Shown: positions 25,871 through 34,927, counted from the stretch's first letter. The stretch: DNA of 64,000 nucleotides from Sulfuritalea sp. (GCA_023229685.1 JALNYT010000003.1:46062-110061); one strand, 5' to 3'. Numbers and translations: made by a program. Notes: a model not told the origin generated them from the sequence alone.

Positions 25871-27259
25871 TCAAATGACCTTGGAGTAGCGGACGCGTTC
25901 GCGGTCGGTGCGCAGATAGCGGTCAAACGCCATGGCGATGCCGCGCACCAGCAAACGGCCCCGCGGCAGGACGCTGATCCACTGATCGTCGATGGAAAGC
26001 AGGCCGCCCTTTTCCATCTCCCGCAGGTCGTCCAACTCCAACGCAAAGTAGGATTTGAAGTCAATCAGATGGGCAATCTCGATGGATTCGATGGAAAGCT
26101 CGAAATGGCACATCAGGGCCTGGATGATACTGCGCCGCAACAGGTCGTCAGCATTCAACTCTATGCCGCGAAAAACCGGGAGTACGCCCTGATCGAGGCG
26201 GTCATAGTACTCGTCGAGCGTCCGCACATTCTGGCAGTAGCTGGGACCGACCTTGCCGATGGCAGAAACGCCGAAAGCCATCAGGTCGGCTTCGGCGTGC
26301 GTCGAATAGCCCTGAAAATTGCGATGCAGACGACCTTGGCGCTGCGCCACGGCAAGCTCGTCATCCGGCTTGGCGAAGTGATCCATGCCGATAAATACAT
26401 AACCCGCATCCGTCAGGCGGCGGATCGCCAGCTGCAGAATCTGCAAGCGCGCGTCAGGCGTCGGCAAATCGGATTCATTGATGCGCCGCTGCGGCTTGGC
26501 CAGGCTCGGCAGGTGAGCATAGTTGTAAATCGAAAGGCGGTCAGGATCGAGCTTGATAACCTCGTCCAGCGTATGGTTGAAACTGATTACGTTCTGCTTT
26601 GGCAGGCCGTAGATCAGGTCGACCGAGACCGACTTGAAGCCCAACTCGCGCGCCGAGTCGATCACCAGCCTGGTTTCTTCAAGGGTTTGCACCCGATTCA
26701 CGGCCACCTGCACATCGGGCGCAAAATCCTGCACGCCTACGCTCATGCGGTTGAAACCCAATTCGCCGAGCAGCTTGACCGTTTCGCGATCGACCTTGCG
26801 CGGATCGACTTCGATCGAGTACTCACCCCCGGGCAGCAAGCGGAAGTGGGTATTGATGATGTCCATCAGCCGACGCATTTCGTCATGCGAGAGGAAGGTC
26901 GGCGTGCCGCCGCCAAAGTGCAACTGGACCACGTCCCGGCTACCTTCCAGAGCGGCTTCCTGCATGGCGATTTCCTTGCCGAGGTACTTGATGTACTTGG
27001 CAGAACGCCCATGGTCCTTGGTGATGATCTTGTTGCAGGCGCAGTAGTAGCAGATCGTGTTGCAGAAAGGGATGTGGACGTATAATGACAGCGGTCGGCC
27101 TATGCCTCCGACCGTCCTCTGCCCGAGCCAGCGCGTGTAGTCATCAGCCCCAAACGCCTCCACGAAGCGGTCGGCAGTCGGATAGGATGTGTATCTCGGC
27201 CCGTTTACATCGAAGCGTCGAATAACCTGTGGGTCGAAGATGAGTTCCTGATAATCCAT
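25871..27259 (-). CDS. hemN: oxygen-independent coproporphyrinogen III dehydrogenase
   Basis: 462 residues, the HemN length. Radical SAM enzyme converting coproporphyrinogen III to protoporphyrinogen IX without oxygen. The cluster motif is in HIPFCNTICYYCACNK; GGGTPTFL binds SAM; the C-terminal HemN domain is complete. ATG 27259 gives MDYQELIFDP, the expected start; upstream in-frame residues are not family-like. An FNR box lies 80 bp upstream, fitting anaerobic induction. Confidence 0.95.
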   Translation of the reverse strand: MDYQELIFDPQVIRRFDVNGPRYTSYPTADRFVEAFGADDYTRWLGQRTVGGIGRPLSLYVHIPFCNTICYYCACNKIITKDHGRSAKYIKYLGKEIAMQEAALEGSRDVVQLHFGGGTPTFLSHDEMRRLMDIINTHFRLLPGGEYSIEVDPRKVDRETVKLLGELGFNRMSVGVQDFAPDVQVAVNRVQTLEETRLVIDSARELGFKSVSVDLIYGLPKQNVISFNHTLDEVIKLDPDRLSIYNYAHLPSLAKPQRRINESDLPTPDARLQILQLAIRRLTDAGYVFIGMDHFAKPDDELAVAQRQGRLHRNFQGYSTHAEADLMAFGVSAIGKVGPSYCQNVRTLDEYYDRLDQGVLPVFRGIELNADDLLRRSIIQALMCHFELSIESIEIAHLIDFKSYFALELDDLREMEKGGLLSIDDQWISVLPRGRLLVRGIAMAFDRYLRTDRERVRYSKVI

Positions 27260-27338
27260 TGAGTAAAGGTATGAGATTTCGGTAAATGCGGCAAACTTCC
27301 GCGAATATGTATGATGCCGCAATCGCCGGAAAGTTGCA

Positions 27339-27352
27339 TTGACACAGATCAA
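27339..27352. promoter_or_regulatory. FNR box between hemN and fnr
   Basis: TTGACACAGATCAA matches TTGAT-N4-ATCAA at 9 of 10 positions. Centre is 86 nt from the hemN ATG, so a class II promoter would start near 27304 with a -10 in the AT-rich 27306-27316. It could also serve fnr autoregulation. Confidence 0.75.
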
Positions 27353-27384
27353 AGGGGTACCCGTCACCGGGTAATGCAAGCAGC

Positions 27385-28143
27385 GTGCACGCAAACGTCA
27401 AACAAAATGTAGTCCCGCTTATTACTCCGGGACTCAAACTCGCCTGTTCGCAGTGTAACCTGCGCGAACTGTGTCTGCCCTTCGGTCTTTCAGAACACGA
27501 CATGGGGCGCCTCGACAGCCTGATCGGCGGCGCGCGCAAGCTGAAGCGCGGCCAGCACCTGTATCGCGCCGGCGACGTCTTCGAGTCAATCTTTGCAGTC
27601 AAGGCGGGGTTTTTCAAGACCGACGTACTGACCGAAGACGGACGGGACCAGGTGACCGGTTTCCAGATGGCCGGCGAGATTGTCGGCATGGACGGCATCA
27701 GCACCGAGGTTCACACCTGCAATGCCGTGGCACTGGAAGACAGCGAAGTGTGCTTGATCCCGTTCACCGAACTGGAAGTCCTTTCCAGCGAGATTCGGTC
27801 CCTGCAGCATCACCTGCACAAGGTCATGAGCCGCGAGATCGTGCGTGACCACGGCGTCATGATGCTGCTCGGCACGATGCGCGCAGAAGAGCGCCTGGCC
27901 GCCTTCCTGCTCAATCTTTCACAGCGCTTCACCACGCGCGGCTACTCGCCGACCGAGTTTCACCTGCGCATGACGCGCGAGGAAATCGGCTCCTATCTCG
28001 GCCTCAAGCTGGAAACCGTAAGTCGCGCCTTCTCCCGTTTTCAGGACGAAGGCCTGATCTCGGTGCAACAAAAGCATATCCGCATTCTCGATATTCCCCG
28101 GCTCAAGACGCTGCTGGCTCCGCCCGACGGTCGTATCCGCTAG
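27385..28143 (+). CDS. fnr: FNR-type oxygen-sensing transcriptional regulator
   Basis: 252 residues from GTG 27385. The N-terminal cysteines C21-x2-C24-x5-C30 (CSQCNLRELC) plus Cys111 (VHTCNAVAL) are the ligands of the oxygen-labile 4Fe-4S cluster. A cNMP-binding-type fold is followed by a C-terminal helix-turn-helix with recognition helix LKLETVSRAFSRFQ (E-SR contact residues). Activates low-oxygen genes; an FNR box lies in its own upstream region. Divergent from hemN, and its stop is 2 bp from the convergent SirB2 gene. Confidence 0.93.
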   Translation: MHANVKQNVVPLITPGLKLACSQCNLRELCLPFGLSEHDMGRLDSLIGGARKLKRGQHLYRAGDVFESIFAVKAGFFKTDVLTEDGRDQVTGFQMAGEIVGMDGISTEVHTCNAVALEDSEVCLIPFTELEVLSSEIRSLQHHLHKVMSREIVRDHGVMMLLGTMRAEERLAAFLLNLSQRFTTRGYSPTEFHLRMTREEIGSYLGLKLETVSRAFSRFQDEGLISVQQKHIRILDIPRLKTLLAPPDGRIR

Positions 28144-28145
28144 TT

Positions 28146-28538
28146 CTACAGCGCCGCCAGGAAACCCATCGGCTGGCGGGTCAAGGCGACCGATACAATC
28201 CAGCCGAACACCGTCAATGCGGCCAGCCAGTAGACGATCCGCATCCGCCGCGTGCTCTCCGCACGCAACGCCAGGGATCCGAGCATGATGTAGGCAATCA
28301 AACCGAACACCTTCGCCGTAACCCAGCCGACGACAAACGGATACTGGCCCGACATCGCCGCCAGCGACAAGGCCGCGACCAGCAGGATGGTATCGTTGAT
28401 GTGGGGCAACACCTTGATCCAGCGCGCGGTCAGCGATGGCGCGCCGCGAATCATCAGCAGGCCGCGCACAAAGAATCCCGTCACGCTCAACGCCACGCTG
28501 GTCACATGCACGTATTTGACCAAGGTATACATAGCCAT
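28146..28538 (-). CDS. SirB2 family membrane protein
   Basis: 130 residues, four membrane segments. Characteristic stretches are TLVKYVHVTSVALSVTGFF and LPHINDTILLVAAL with conserved His residues that might bind haem. Family function is not established. Its ATG overlaps the nnrS stop (TAATG), which points to co-translation with NnrS. Confidence 0.85.
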   Translation of the reverse strand: MAMYTLVKYVHVTSVALSVTGFFVRGLLMIRGAPSLTARWIKVLPHINDTILLVAALSLAAMSGQYPFVVGWVTAKVFGLIAYIMLGSLALRAESTRRMRIVYWLAALTVFGWIVSVALTRQPMGFLAAL

Positions 28539-29752
28539 TAGCCCGGTCTGTCATCCTCGCGCGGCCGCCAGCAGGCTGGCGCATAGCGCCAGGTCCAGAG
28601 GGCGAAGGCGCCCAGCCAGAGCAATGACGACAGCCACATCAGGTGGTACGCGGCGGGCAGCGCCGGCACTTCGCTGACCACCCGCAGCAGCGCCGCCGCC
28701 TGCATCATGCAGAACGCCCGCCACATCACATTATCCGCCGCCACCGCCCGGCCGGAGTGACCCAGCGTCACACGCGAAGCCATGCCGAGCAGCATCGAGG
28801 CGAAGAAGCCGAGCGTCAGTGCATGCAGCGGTGCCTGGCCAAGAAAGCCCGGGATCACATCCGACAGCAGGCTCTGCAGGGCAAACAGGGCAAATGCCGG
28901 ACTCAGCCAGGCGAAGGCGACATGCAGAACGGTCAGCATGTGGTTCTTCATTGCGGCACCGCTCCACCACAGCCAGCTCAACCGGCCTGCGACCAGCATC
29001 GCGGGGAGGTCTGCCAGCCAGAGCCACTGCGGTTGTTCCAGAAACGCCAACGCACCATGCAGCAGGCTGGCGCCAAGCAGGATGCGCAGTGCCCACGCAG
29101 GGCGGTGGAGCACATAGCCGCGCACCGATGACGCGGTAAAGAAAGGCAGCATGCGGTGCGCCACGCTAAGAAAAACCGGCAGCAAAAAACCCCAGACGGC
29201 TAGCGAGATTCCGAGACGCGCCCAGAGCATCCCGCCACCCGCGGCAAACGCCAGAAAGGCGCCGAGCCCTGCTGCACCGAGCCAACCGGCAATGGTGATA
29301 AAGACGATATGCTCGCGCTCCGTCGCCCGATATCGGGCGATCCGGGTCAGCGTCAAGGCCGCGGCAATCCACCCGCCCAGCACCAGCGCGAGTCCCGCGA
29401 CCAGCAGTTGCGGCAGCAGCAGGCCCGCCCAGACCAGGAGCCAGCCGGAAGCCAGCAACAGGAAGGCAGGGACGAAATTACGCTGCGACAATTCGCTGCC
29501 GCCCTGCCAGCGCGGCCCGGCAGTGAGGATGAAGCCAAAGATGAAGAAAGGAAACACGCCGCAGGAAATGAGCAAGGCGTGCAGCACGGGCGCAGGGAAC
29601 AGGGTCAGCAGCGGCAAGGCCGGCACCGGCCAAAGTCCGGCGTAGCGCCCGCCCAGTTCGAGCGACCAGAACACCATGACCGCCAGCGCCTGGATGGCGC
29701 CTGACAGAAACAGCGCGCGGTGCGGCGCGGCAAATAATACTCGTATAAGCAT
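28538..29752 (-). CDS. nnrS: NnrS family haem-copper membrane protein
   Basis: 404 residues, about 12 membrane segments. Conserved His-bearing segments include SVAHRMLPFF, AMKNHMLTVLHVAFAW, PLHALTLGFF and MASRVTLGHSGR. NnrS proteins bind haem and copper and protect against nitric-oxide stress, with expression usually under NO-responsive regulators. Here it is divergent from a DNR-like regulator gene, with a 62-bp gap in which I found no clear FNR/DNR palindrome. Confidence 0.92.
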   Translation of the reverse strand: MLIRVLFAAPHRALFLSGAIQALAVMVFWSLELGGRYAGLWPVPALPLLTLFPAPVLHALLISCGVFPFFIFGFILTAGPRWQGGSELSQRNFVPAFLLLASGWLLVWAGLLLPQLLVAGLALVLGGWIAAALTLTRIARYRATEREHIVFITIAGWLGAAGLGAFLAFAAGGGMLWARLGISLAVWGFLLPVFLSVAHRMLPFFTASSVRGYVLHRPAWALRILLGASLLHGALAFLEQPQWLWLADLPAMLVAGRLSWLWWSGAAMKNHMLTVLHVAFAWLSPAFALFALQSLLSDVIPGFLGQAPLHALTLGFFASMLLGMASRVTLGHSGRAVAADNVMWRAFCMMQAAALLRVVSEVPALPAAYHLMWLSSLLWLGAFALWTWRYAPACWRPREDDRPG

Positions 29753-29814
29753 TATGAGTGCCGCCGCCGATCCGTTGCGTGGTAAGGTTCGGCCGATAAA
29801 TCAAGAGCAAGCCC

Positions 29815-30507
29815 ATGCAAGAGACCCGACTCGACATTCCCCAGATTCTTTCGCGCCTTCCTCTGTTCCAGGAGCTTTCCCCGGAGCAGATTGCGGCATT
29901 GGAATCGGCGTGCCGTGAGCGCCGACTCGCCAAAGGCGAGATGCTGTTTCAAAAAGGCGACCCGCCGAAGGGTTTTTTCGTCGTGGTGTTCGGTCAGGTG
30001 AAACTGGCTTTCCCTTCGTCGCAAGGCAACGAAAAGGTGGTGCAGATTCTCGGGCCGCGGCAGAGTTTTGGCGAGGCGATGATGTTCATGGATCGTCCCT
30101 ACCCGGTATTTGCCGAAGGACTGGTAGACAGCCTGCTGCTGCAAATCGGCAGCGTCCCGGTCTTCGAACTTCTGCAGCGCGACCCGATGTTCGCCCGGCG
30201 CATGCTGGCAGGGCTTTCGCTGCGACTGCATTCCCTGGTGCAGGATGTTGAAACCTACTCCTTGCGTTCCTCGGCACAGCGCGTAGTCGGCTATCTGTTG
30301 CAGCAATGCCCACAGGGCAAAGCCGGTGAGGCCTCGTTCGACATTTCGCTGCCGACCTCGAAACAGGTGATCGCTTCGCGCCTGAATCTGACGCCGGAAA
30401 CGCTCTCGCGAATTTTTCACGATCTCTCAGCCAACGGACTGATTGGTGTCAGCGGCAAACAAATCACCATCAATGATGTAAACCGGCTGCGCGAATTCGA
30501 TCTCTGA
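29815..30507 (+). CDS. Crp/Fnr family regulator without Fe-S cysteines (DNR/NnrR-like)
   Basis: 230 residues. cNMP-like sensor domain (about 15-130), long dimerisation helix, and C-terminal HTH with recognition helix LNLTPETLSRIFHDL (E-SR). The N-terminal cysteines of FNR are absent, as in DNR/NnrR nitric-oxide sensors, which read haem-bound NO. Its neighbours (NnrS on one side; hemerythrin, DUF2249 and a membrane protein on the other) support control of nitrosative-stress genes. Its 3' end overlaps the convergent gene by 38 bp. Confidence 0.85.
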   Translation: MQETRLDIPQILSRLPLFQELSPEQIAALESACRERRLAKGEMLFQKGDPPKGFFVVVFGQVKLAFPSSQGNEKVVQILGPRQSFGEAMMFMDRPYPVFAEGLVDSLLLQIGSVPVFELLQRDPMFARRMLAGLSLRLHSLVQDVETYSLRSSAQRVVGYLLQQCPQGKAGEASFDISLPTSKQVIASRLNLTPETLSRIFHDLSANGLIGVSGKQITINDVNRLREFDL

Positions 30508-31765
30508 AGGTCTGGTAGCGCCTGACCGCCCCCACCAGATTCCAGCCCAGCCAAGCGCATGAGGCGGCAAAGGCCACGCCGGCCAACCGGGCCAACCCGG
30601 GTTGCCAAACCGCGGCCAGCAGCAGCACGACAGCGAGTGCATGCAGGCGCAACTGGCCGGTCATGGCCTCGGGCGGAATCATCTTGTTCATGTTGGGCAC
30701 ACTAGACAAGGGTGCGCCCAAGCGCTGCAGATGCAACCAGTTGAGGAAGGGAACGATCTTGTACATCATCCCGGTGATGGCGGAAACGAAGACCCCGGCG
30801 AAGGCCAGCATGCCCAGCCAAACCACGAATCGCGGATCCGCACCCAACTCCGGGAGCAGAAAGAACGTCGCACCGGAAATGGCGAAGGCCAGCATGGATG
30901 CCATCGCCATACGAAAGCACATGGAAGTGGCGTCATGTATTTTTCTGCGGCGCGTGTACTGAAGCCACAAGGTCATGCCGGCATAGACCGACACAAGCAA
31001 CAGCAACGGCAGCGCGACCAGCAGCGGCCAGCGCGCATCGTCCACAAGAAGCTGCGATGACCAAGCGAGCAGCAAGAGCAGCAACAGCGGCCCGAACCAG
31101 CGCGTGAACCACAGCGGATAGGGCCGCGTCAGCTGAAACATGGGCACGACATAGTAGGACACGCCCGCCAGTAACATCAGCGCCCAGCCACCCAGTCCCC
31201 ACGCCAGATGGATGTTGGCCAACTCCAAAATGGGCACGGAGAGGCCATACGCCAGCGCCTCAACCATCAACGAGCCGAGCAGTACGGTGATCGCCAGGCT
31301 TCCGATCGCCATGCGTAGCGCCCATAAGGTCATTCCGGTTGCCGGTGTCCGCCATAGTGCCAGTGCCACCACCACGACGAAGCCGCCAATCGCCAGCAGA
31401 AACAAAGGGGCCGCCGCAGACAACAGCCCGGGGCGACTGAACAACAGGCCTGCGACCAGCAGCAGGGTCGCCAGCAGCAGCAGGGGTTGCACCGTATTGG
31501 CAACAAGCTTCGGACGCCAGACATTGCCGCCCACCGCAACGGGTATGAACTGAAACAGCGCCCCGCACATGGTCTGGAGCATGAAGCCGAGGGCAATCAG
31601 ATGAGTCAACGCCAATACCTCGGGCGTCCACCGTGAAGCCAGGGCATCGCCGCCCGACCATGCCAATAGGATCCCGGCCATCACGCCGAACCACGGCGCC
31701 GCCAGAAAAAAGCGATACGGTACCGAAATGGGCGGCGCCTGATCGAAGGAAAGGCTCGGGTGCAT
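30470..31765 (-). CDS. 12-pass membrane protein, NnrS/oxidase-subunit-I-like
   Basis: 431 residues with about 12 hydrophobic segments. Histidines lie within or next to membrane helices (ALTHLIALGFM, NIHLAWGLGGWALM, FLNWLHLQRL), resembling the haem-binding scaffold of NnrS and NorB/CcoN-like proteins, but I cannot assign it firmly to one family. It is the third gene of a hemerythrin-DUF2249 operon with a DNR-type palindrome upstream, so a role in nitric-oxide handling is likely. Starts 14 bp after the DUF2249 gene. Confidence 0.72.
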   Translation of the reverse strand: MHPSLSFDQAPPISVPYRFFLAAPWFGVMAGILLAWSGGDALASRWTPEVLALTHLIALGFMLQTMCGALFQFIPVAVGGNVWRPKLVANTVQPLLLLATLLLVAGLLFSRPGLLSAAAPLFLLAIGGFVVVVALALWRTPATGMTLWALRMAIGSLAITVLLGSLMVEALAYGLSVPILELANIHLAWGLGGWALMLLAGVSYYVVPMFQLTRPYPLWFTRWFGPLLLLLLLAWSSQLLVDDARWPLLVALPLLLLVSVYAGMTLWLQYTRRRKIHDATSMCFRMAMASMLAFAISGATFFLLPELGADPRFVVWLGMLAFAGVFVSAITGMMYKIVPFLNWLHLQRLGAPLSSVPNMNKMIPPEAMTGQLRLHALAVVLLLAAVWQPGLARLAGVAFAASCAWLGWNLVGAVRRYQTFRDRIRAAGLHH

Positions 31766-31779
31766 CCGATCGGCGGCTA

Positions 31780-32001
31780 TCAGCCGGGCAGTTTACGGAT
31801 CCGGATCTCGCGCGTTCCGTCGGCGCGCAGTTCTTCGTTCCAGGCGTAACCGTTCTGCCGCAGGACATTGAACAGGGGATGCGGCTGGCAATACAGCAGC
31901 AGCAGCAGATCATCGCCCTCGGCAAGCGTATCCAGAGCCTCCAGGGTCCGCTCCATCGGCTCCGGCGGCTGCAGTTCGCGTCCGTCGATTACCGTGGTCA
32001 T
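31780..32001 (-). CDS. DUF2249 (TusA/SirA-like fold) protein
   Basis: 73 residues from ATG 32001, which overlaps the hemerythrin stop (ATGA). Family pattern: VIDGRELQPPEPMERTLEAL, then HPLFNVL and WNEELRADGTREIRI. Members occur beside hemerythrins and denitrification genes; biochemical role unknown. The tight coupling implies a stoichiometric link with the hemerythrin. Confidence 0.85.
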   Translation of the reverse strand: MTTVIDGRELQPPEPMERTLEALDTLAEGDDLLLLLYCQPHPLFNVLRQNGYAWNEELRADGTREIRIRKLPG

Positions 32002-32435
32002 GACGCCTTCAGGCGCTCCGCCAGCAAGGCGCCGACATCCGACGCACCCAACGCGTTGTCGCACATCGGATACAGGATGTTTTCTTCCTTCATGTTGTGC
32101 TGCTGCATGAGTATCAGCAGGGTCTCGGCGCCGCCGCCGAAAGCATCGCTGTCGCGGGAAGCCAGAGCCGCTTGCATCTGCGCCAGAAGATCACGCATCT
32201 GGCGATGCTCGCCGCGCATGATCTCGGTCGGACCGGAGGTCATTCCGGTCGCCGCCTCAAAGGCCGGGAACAGAAGCTGCTCCTCACTGGTGAAATGAGT
32301 TTCAAGCTGGTCGACGAGGAGCGCAAAGGCCCCCTCCCCTGCCGCCCAGTTGCCATCGGCGCAAGCCTCTTCCGCTGCGGCGAACAGTTCGTCGCAGTGT
32401 TTGTGATGTTGGAACAGCGGGGCAGTAATCGACAT
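31998..32435 (-). CDS. hemerythrin HHE-domain protein
   Basis: 145 residues from ATG 32435; an upstream in-frame ATG at 32492 lies on the putative operator. The four-helix di-iron motif is complete: FQHHKHCDELF, HFTSEEQLLFPAF, GEHRQMRDLL and QQHNMKEENILYPM. Such soluble proteins bind O2 or NO at the di-iron site, and some (Ric/YtfE-like) help repair Fe-S clusters. First gene of a three-gene operon. Confidence 0.9.
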   Translation of the reverse strand: MSITAPLFQHHKHCDELFAAAEEACADGNWAAGEGAFALLVDQLETHFTSEEQLLFPAFEAATGMTSGPTEIMRGEHRQMRDLLAQMQAALASRDSDAFGGGAETLLILMQQHNMKEENILYPMCDNALGASDVGALLAERLKAS

Positions 32436-32491
32436 GGGGCAAACTCCGGTTGAACAGGTGCCAATTCTGGGCATCGGCCTGAGCGACGACA

Positions 32492-32505
32492 TTGACCGCC
32501 GTCAA
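32492..32505 (-). promoter_or_regulatory. FNR/DNR-type palindrome before the hemerythrin operon
   Basis: TTGAC-CGCC-GTCAA is a perfect palindrome of the Crp/Fnr type. A -10-like CAGAAT (minus strand, 32469-32464) places the start near 32457, so the palindrome centres at about -41, the class II position. Confidence 0.65.
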
Positions 32506-32586
32506 GAACACGGGCGACCAGAGGACCTTAATGGCCGCACCTGCAGCGTGGAAAACCTGCCGAGCAGTGCCCGATAATCCCTGCCC

Positions 32587-34320
32587 TCACGGCTCCAGCA
32601 CATAGGTGCCCGGCGCGTCGGCCAGCGCAGGAAACTTCCGCGTCGCCACGGCAGGCGCCGCAACCAGCTTGCCCGACTGCGGCTTGAGCCATGCCATCCA
32701 GTCTTCCCACCAGCTGCCGTGATGAAGCTCCGCCCGTTCGCGCCAGTCTTCCGCCGTATCGTGTCTTTCGACGGTGCCCACGCGGTACTCGCGTTTGGGC
32801 GGATTCACCACCGGATTCACGATACCCAGAATGTGTCCCGAACTCGACAGCACATAGCGGCGCGAACTGGCGACGAAGTTGTTGATGCGGAAGGTCTGCC
32901 GCCACGGCGCAATGTGGTCATCCTCGGCCGATACCGCATAGAGGGGCTGGGAAATCCGTCCGAGATCGATGTTCTCGCCGGCTAGGTTGAGTGCGCCCTT
33001 CTTGATCAACAGGTTCTCGAGATACAGGTTGCGCAAGTACCAACTGTGCATCGCCGCCGGCATGCGGGTCGTGTCCATGTTCCAGAACAGGACATCGAAC
33101 GGCGGCGGCGCCTCGCCAAACAGGTAGCCGCGCACCACGTAATGCCAGACGAGGCTGTTTGAACGCAACAGACGAAATGCGGAGGACATTTCCTTGCCGT
33201 CAAGGTAGCCTTTCTCGGCCATCGACTTTTCCAGCCACTTGATGCTGCTCTCATCGAGGAACACCTCGATGTCGCCCGGCTTGTGGTAATCCACCAGTGT
33301 GGTCAGCAGTGTGACGGTTTCCACCGGCACATCCTTCTTCTCGTAGTGCGCGTTGGCCCATGCCATCCAGGTCGCCAGCGCTGCGCCGCCGATGCAGTAG
33401 CCGACCGCATGCACCTTGGCGGAACCAGCAATGCCGCGGGCCGTTTCGATGATCTGGCCGATGCCATCCGTCAGATAGTCATCGAAAGTCACATCACGCA
33501 TATCAGCCCCGGGGTTCTTCCAGCTGGTGATATAGACGTCGAAGCCCTGATCGACCAGAAACTTGACCATGCTCTTCTTGGCGTTGAGATCAAGAATGTA
33601 GAATTTGTTGATCCATGGCGTGACGATCACGATCGGCGTTTCAAAGACCTTTTCCCGAGTCGGAGTGTAGTGCAGGACTTCCAGCAGGCGATTACGAAAC
33701 ACCACTTTGCCCGGGGTCGTGCCCAGATCCTTGCCAACGACGAAATCCGTCGGGCGCGCCATCTGCACGTCACCCGCCTGAAAGTCGGTCACCAAATTGT
33801 TGAAACCCTTGAGCAGGCTCTCGCCGCGGGTTTCCATGGCCTTCTGCATGGCCGCCGGATTGGTCAGCAGAAAGTTGGTGGGGGCGACGGCATTGAGCCA
33901 CTTGCGCCACCAGAAAGCGGCGCGGCGGCGGTCGCGACCCGACAGCCCCGGCGTGTCATAGAGCATGTCCTGCACCTGGTGGGTCATCGCCAGATACCAC
34001 TCTTTGACGATATCCCACGTCGCCGACTCGCTCCATATCGGATCTGCGAAGCGCGTATCGTCGGGATTCGGCGAGACGACATCCTTGCTCGGCATGCCCA
34101 GTGCGCGGTGCCAGGAATGTGTCTGCAACTCCCACAGTTTGGTCGAGATTTCGGCCAATGCCTCGGACATCTCCTGCGGATGGGACAACCAGGCCAGTTG
34201 CGCGTGCATCAAAGGGGTTGCCATGCCGATCGGATCGACCTTGGCCTCCACCGCCTGATTCACCGCTCGCCATGCGGCTTGGGGAGTTGCCGGTGATTTG
34301 TTCTGTTTAGTCGTACTCAT
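32587..34320 (-). CDS. phaC: class I poly(3-hydroxyalkanoate) synthase
   Basis: 577 residues, class I size. Polymerises (R)-3-hydroxyacyl-CoA into granules. The lipase-like box GYCIGG holds the catalytic Cys; Asp is in AEDDHIAPW and His in SSGHILGIVNP. PWINKFYILDL and the WWRKWLNAV segment are family-typical. GGAGA precedes ATG 34320. No phaA/phaB nearby. The upstream gap, shared with uspA, has a perfect FNR box. Confidence 0.96.
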   Translation of the reverse strand: MSTTKQNKSPATPQAAWRAVNQAVEAKVDPIGMATPLMHAQLAWLSHPQEMSEALAEISTKLWELQTHSWHRALGMPSKDVVSPNPDDTRFADPIWSESATWDIVKEWYLAMTHQVQDMLYDTPGLSGRDRRRAAFWWRKWLNAVAPTNFLLTNPAAMQKAMETRGESLLKGFNNLVTDFQAGDVQMARPTDFVVGKDLGTTPGKVVFRNRLLEVLHYTPTREKVFETPIVIVTPWINKFYILDLNAKKSMVKFLVDQGFDVYITSWKNPGADMRDVTFDDYLTDGIGQIIETARGIAGSAKVHAVGYCIGGAALATWMAWANAHYEKKDVPVETVTLLTTLVDYHKPGDIEVFLDESSIKWLEKSMAEKGYLDGKEMSSAFRLLRSNSLVWHYVVRGYLFGEAPPPFDVLFWNMDTTRMPAAMHSWYLRNLYLENLLIKKGALNLAGENIDLGRISQPLYAVSAEDDHIAPWRQTFRINNFVASSRRYVLSSSGHILGIVNPVVNPPKREYRVGTVERHDTAEDWRERAELHHGSWWEDWMAWLKPQSGKLVAAPAVATRKFPALADAPGTYVLEP

Positions 34321-34414
34321 GACAGTTTCTCCACTTCACAAGGGCCGCACACAGTCCTGCAACCGCTATGATGCTATTGTGCCCGATGCCGCTCGGGTAT
34401 AGTTCAGGTTGCGA

Positions 34415-34428
34415 TTGATCTCGATCAA
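34415..34428. promoter_or_regulatory. perfect FNR box between phaC and uspA
   Basis: TTGAT-CTCG-ATCAA matches the consensus at all ten positions. For uspA, a TAGAAT -10 at 34455-34460 gives a start near 34467 (site at about -45); a TAGGCT at 34450-34455 would place it near -41. phaC could also be controlled, since the site lies 95 bp from its ATG. Confidence 0.8.
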
Positions 34429-34483
34429 CCTTGCTGTTCGTTTGTAGGCTAGGCTAGAATTTCTATTCGGAGGGCCAAATCCC

Positions 34484-34927
34484 ATGTTCAAGCACATACT
34501 CGTTCCAACGGACGGATCGCAGCTTTCATCCGATACGGCAAAGCGTGCGATAGCCTTTGCCAGGGAAACCGGGGCAAAGGTGACTTTTTTCTTCGCCAAA
34601 CCTGATTACCCGGTCGCCTTCTATGGCGAGGGCGCATTGATTGACCCCACCACACCTGACAAGTTCGCGGAAATGGCCGAACAGCAAGCAAAAGAAATTC
34701 TTGCCGCCAATGAAGCAGCGGCCAAGGCTGAAGGCGTAGTCAGCGCAGCGGTGAGTGCTGTCAGCGATATTCCCTATGAGGCGATCATCGCTGCGGCCGA
34801 GGAGGCGGGTGCAGATCTGATTTTTATGGCGTCGCACGGCCGGCGTGGCATCAGCGGACTCCTGCTCGGGTCTGAAACACAAAAGGTTCTGACGCATTCG
34901 AAGATACCGGTACTGGTCTACCGTTGA
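34484..34927 (+). CDS. universal stress protein
   Basis: 147 residues, single Usp domain. N-terminal FKHILVPTDGSQLS and C-terminal ATP-binding pattern GADLIFMASHGRRGISGLLLGS match the ATP-binding UspFG/MJ0577-like class (G-2x-G-9x-GS). GGAGG precedes ATG 34484. The perfect FNR box upstream suggests induction at low oxygen, a known pattern for Usp genes. Confidence 0.92.
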   Translation: MFKHILVPTDGSQLSSDTAKRAIAFARETGAKVTFFFAKPDYPVAFYGEGALIDPTTPDKFAEMAEQQAKEILAANEAAAKAEGVVSAAVSAVSDIPYEAIIAAAEEAGADLIFMASHGRRGISGLLLGSETQKVLTHSKIPVLVYR

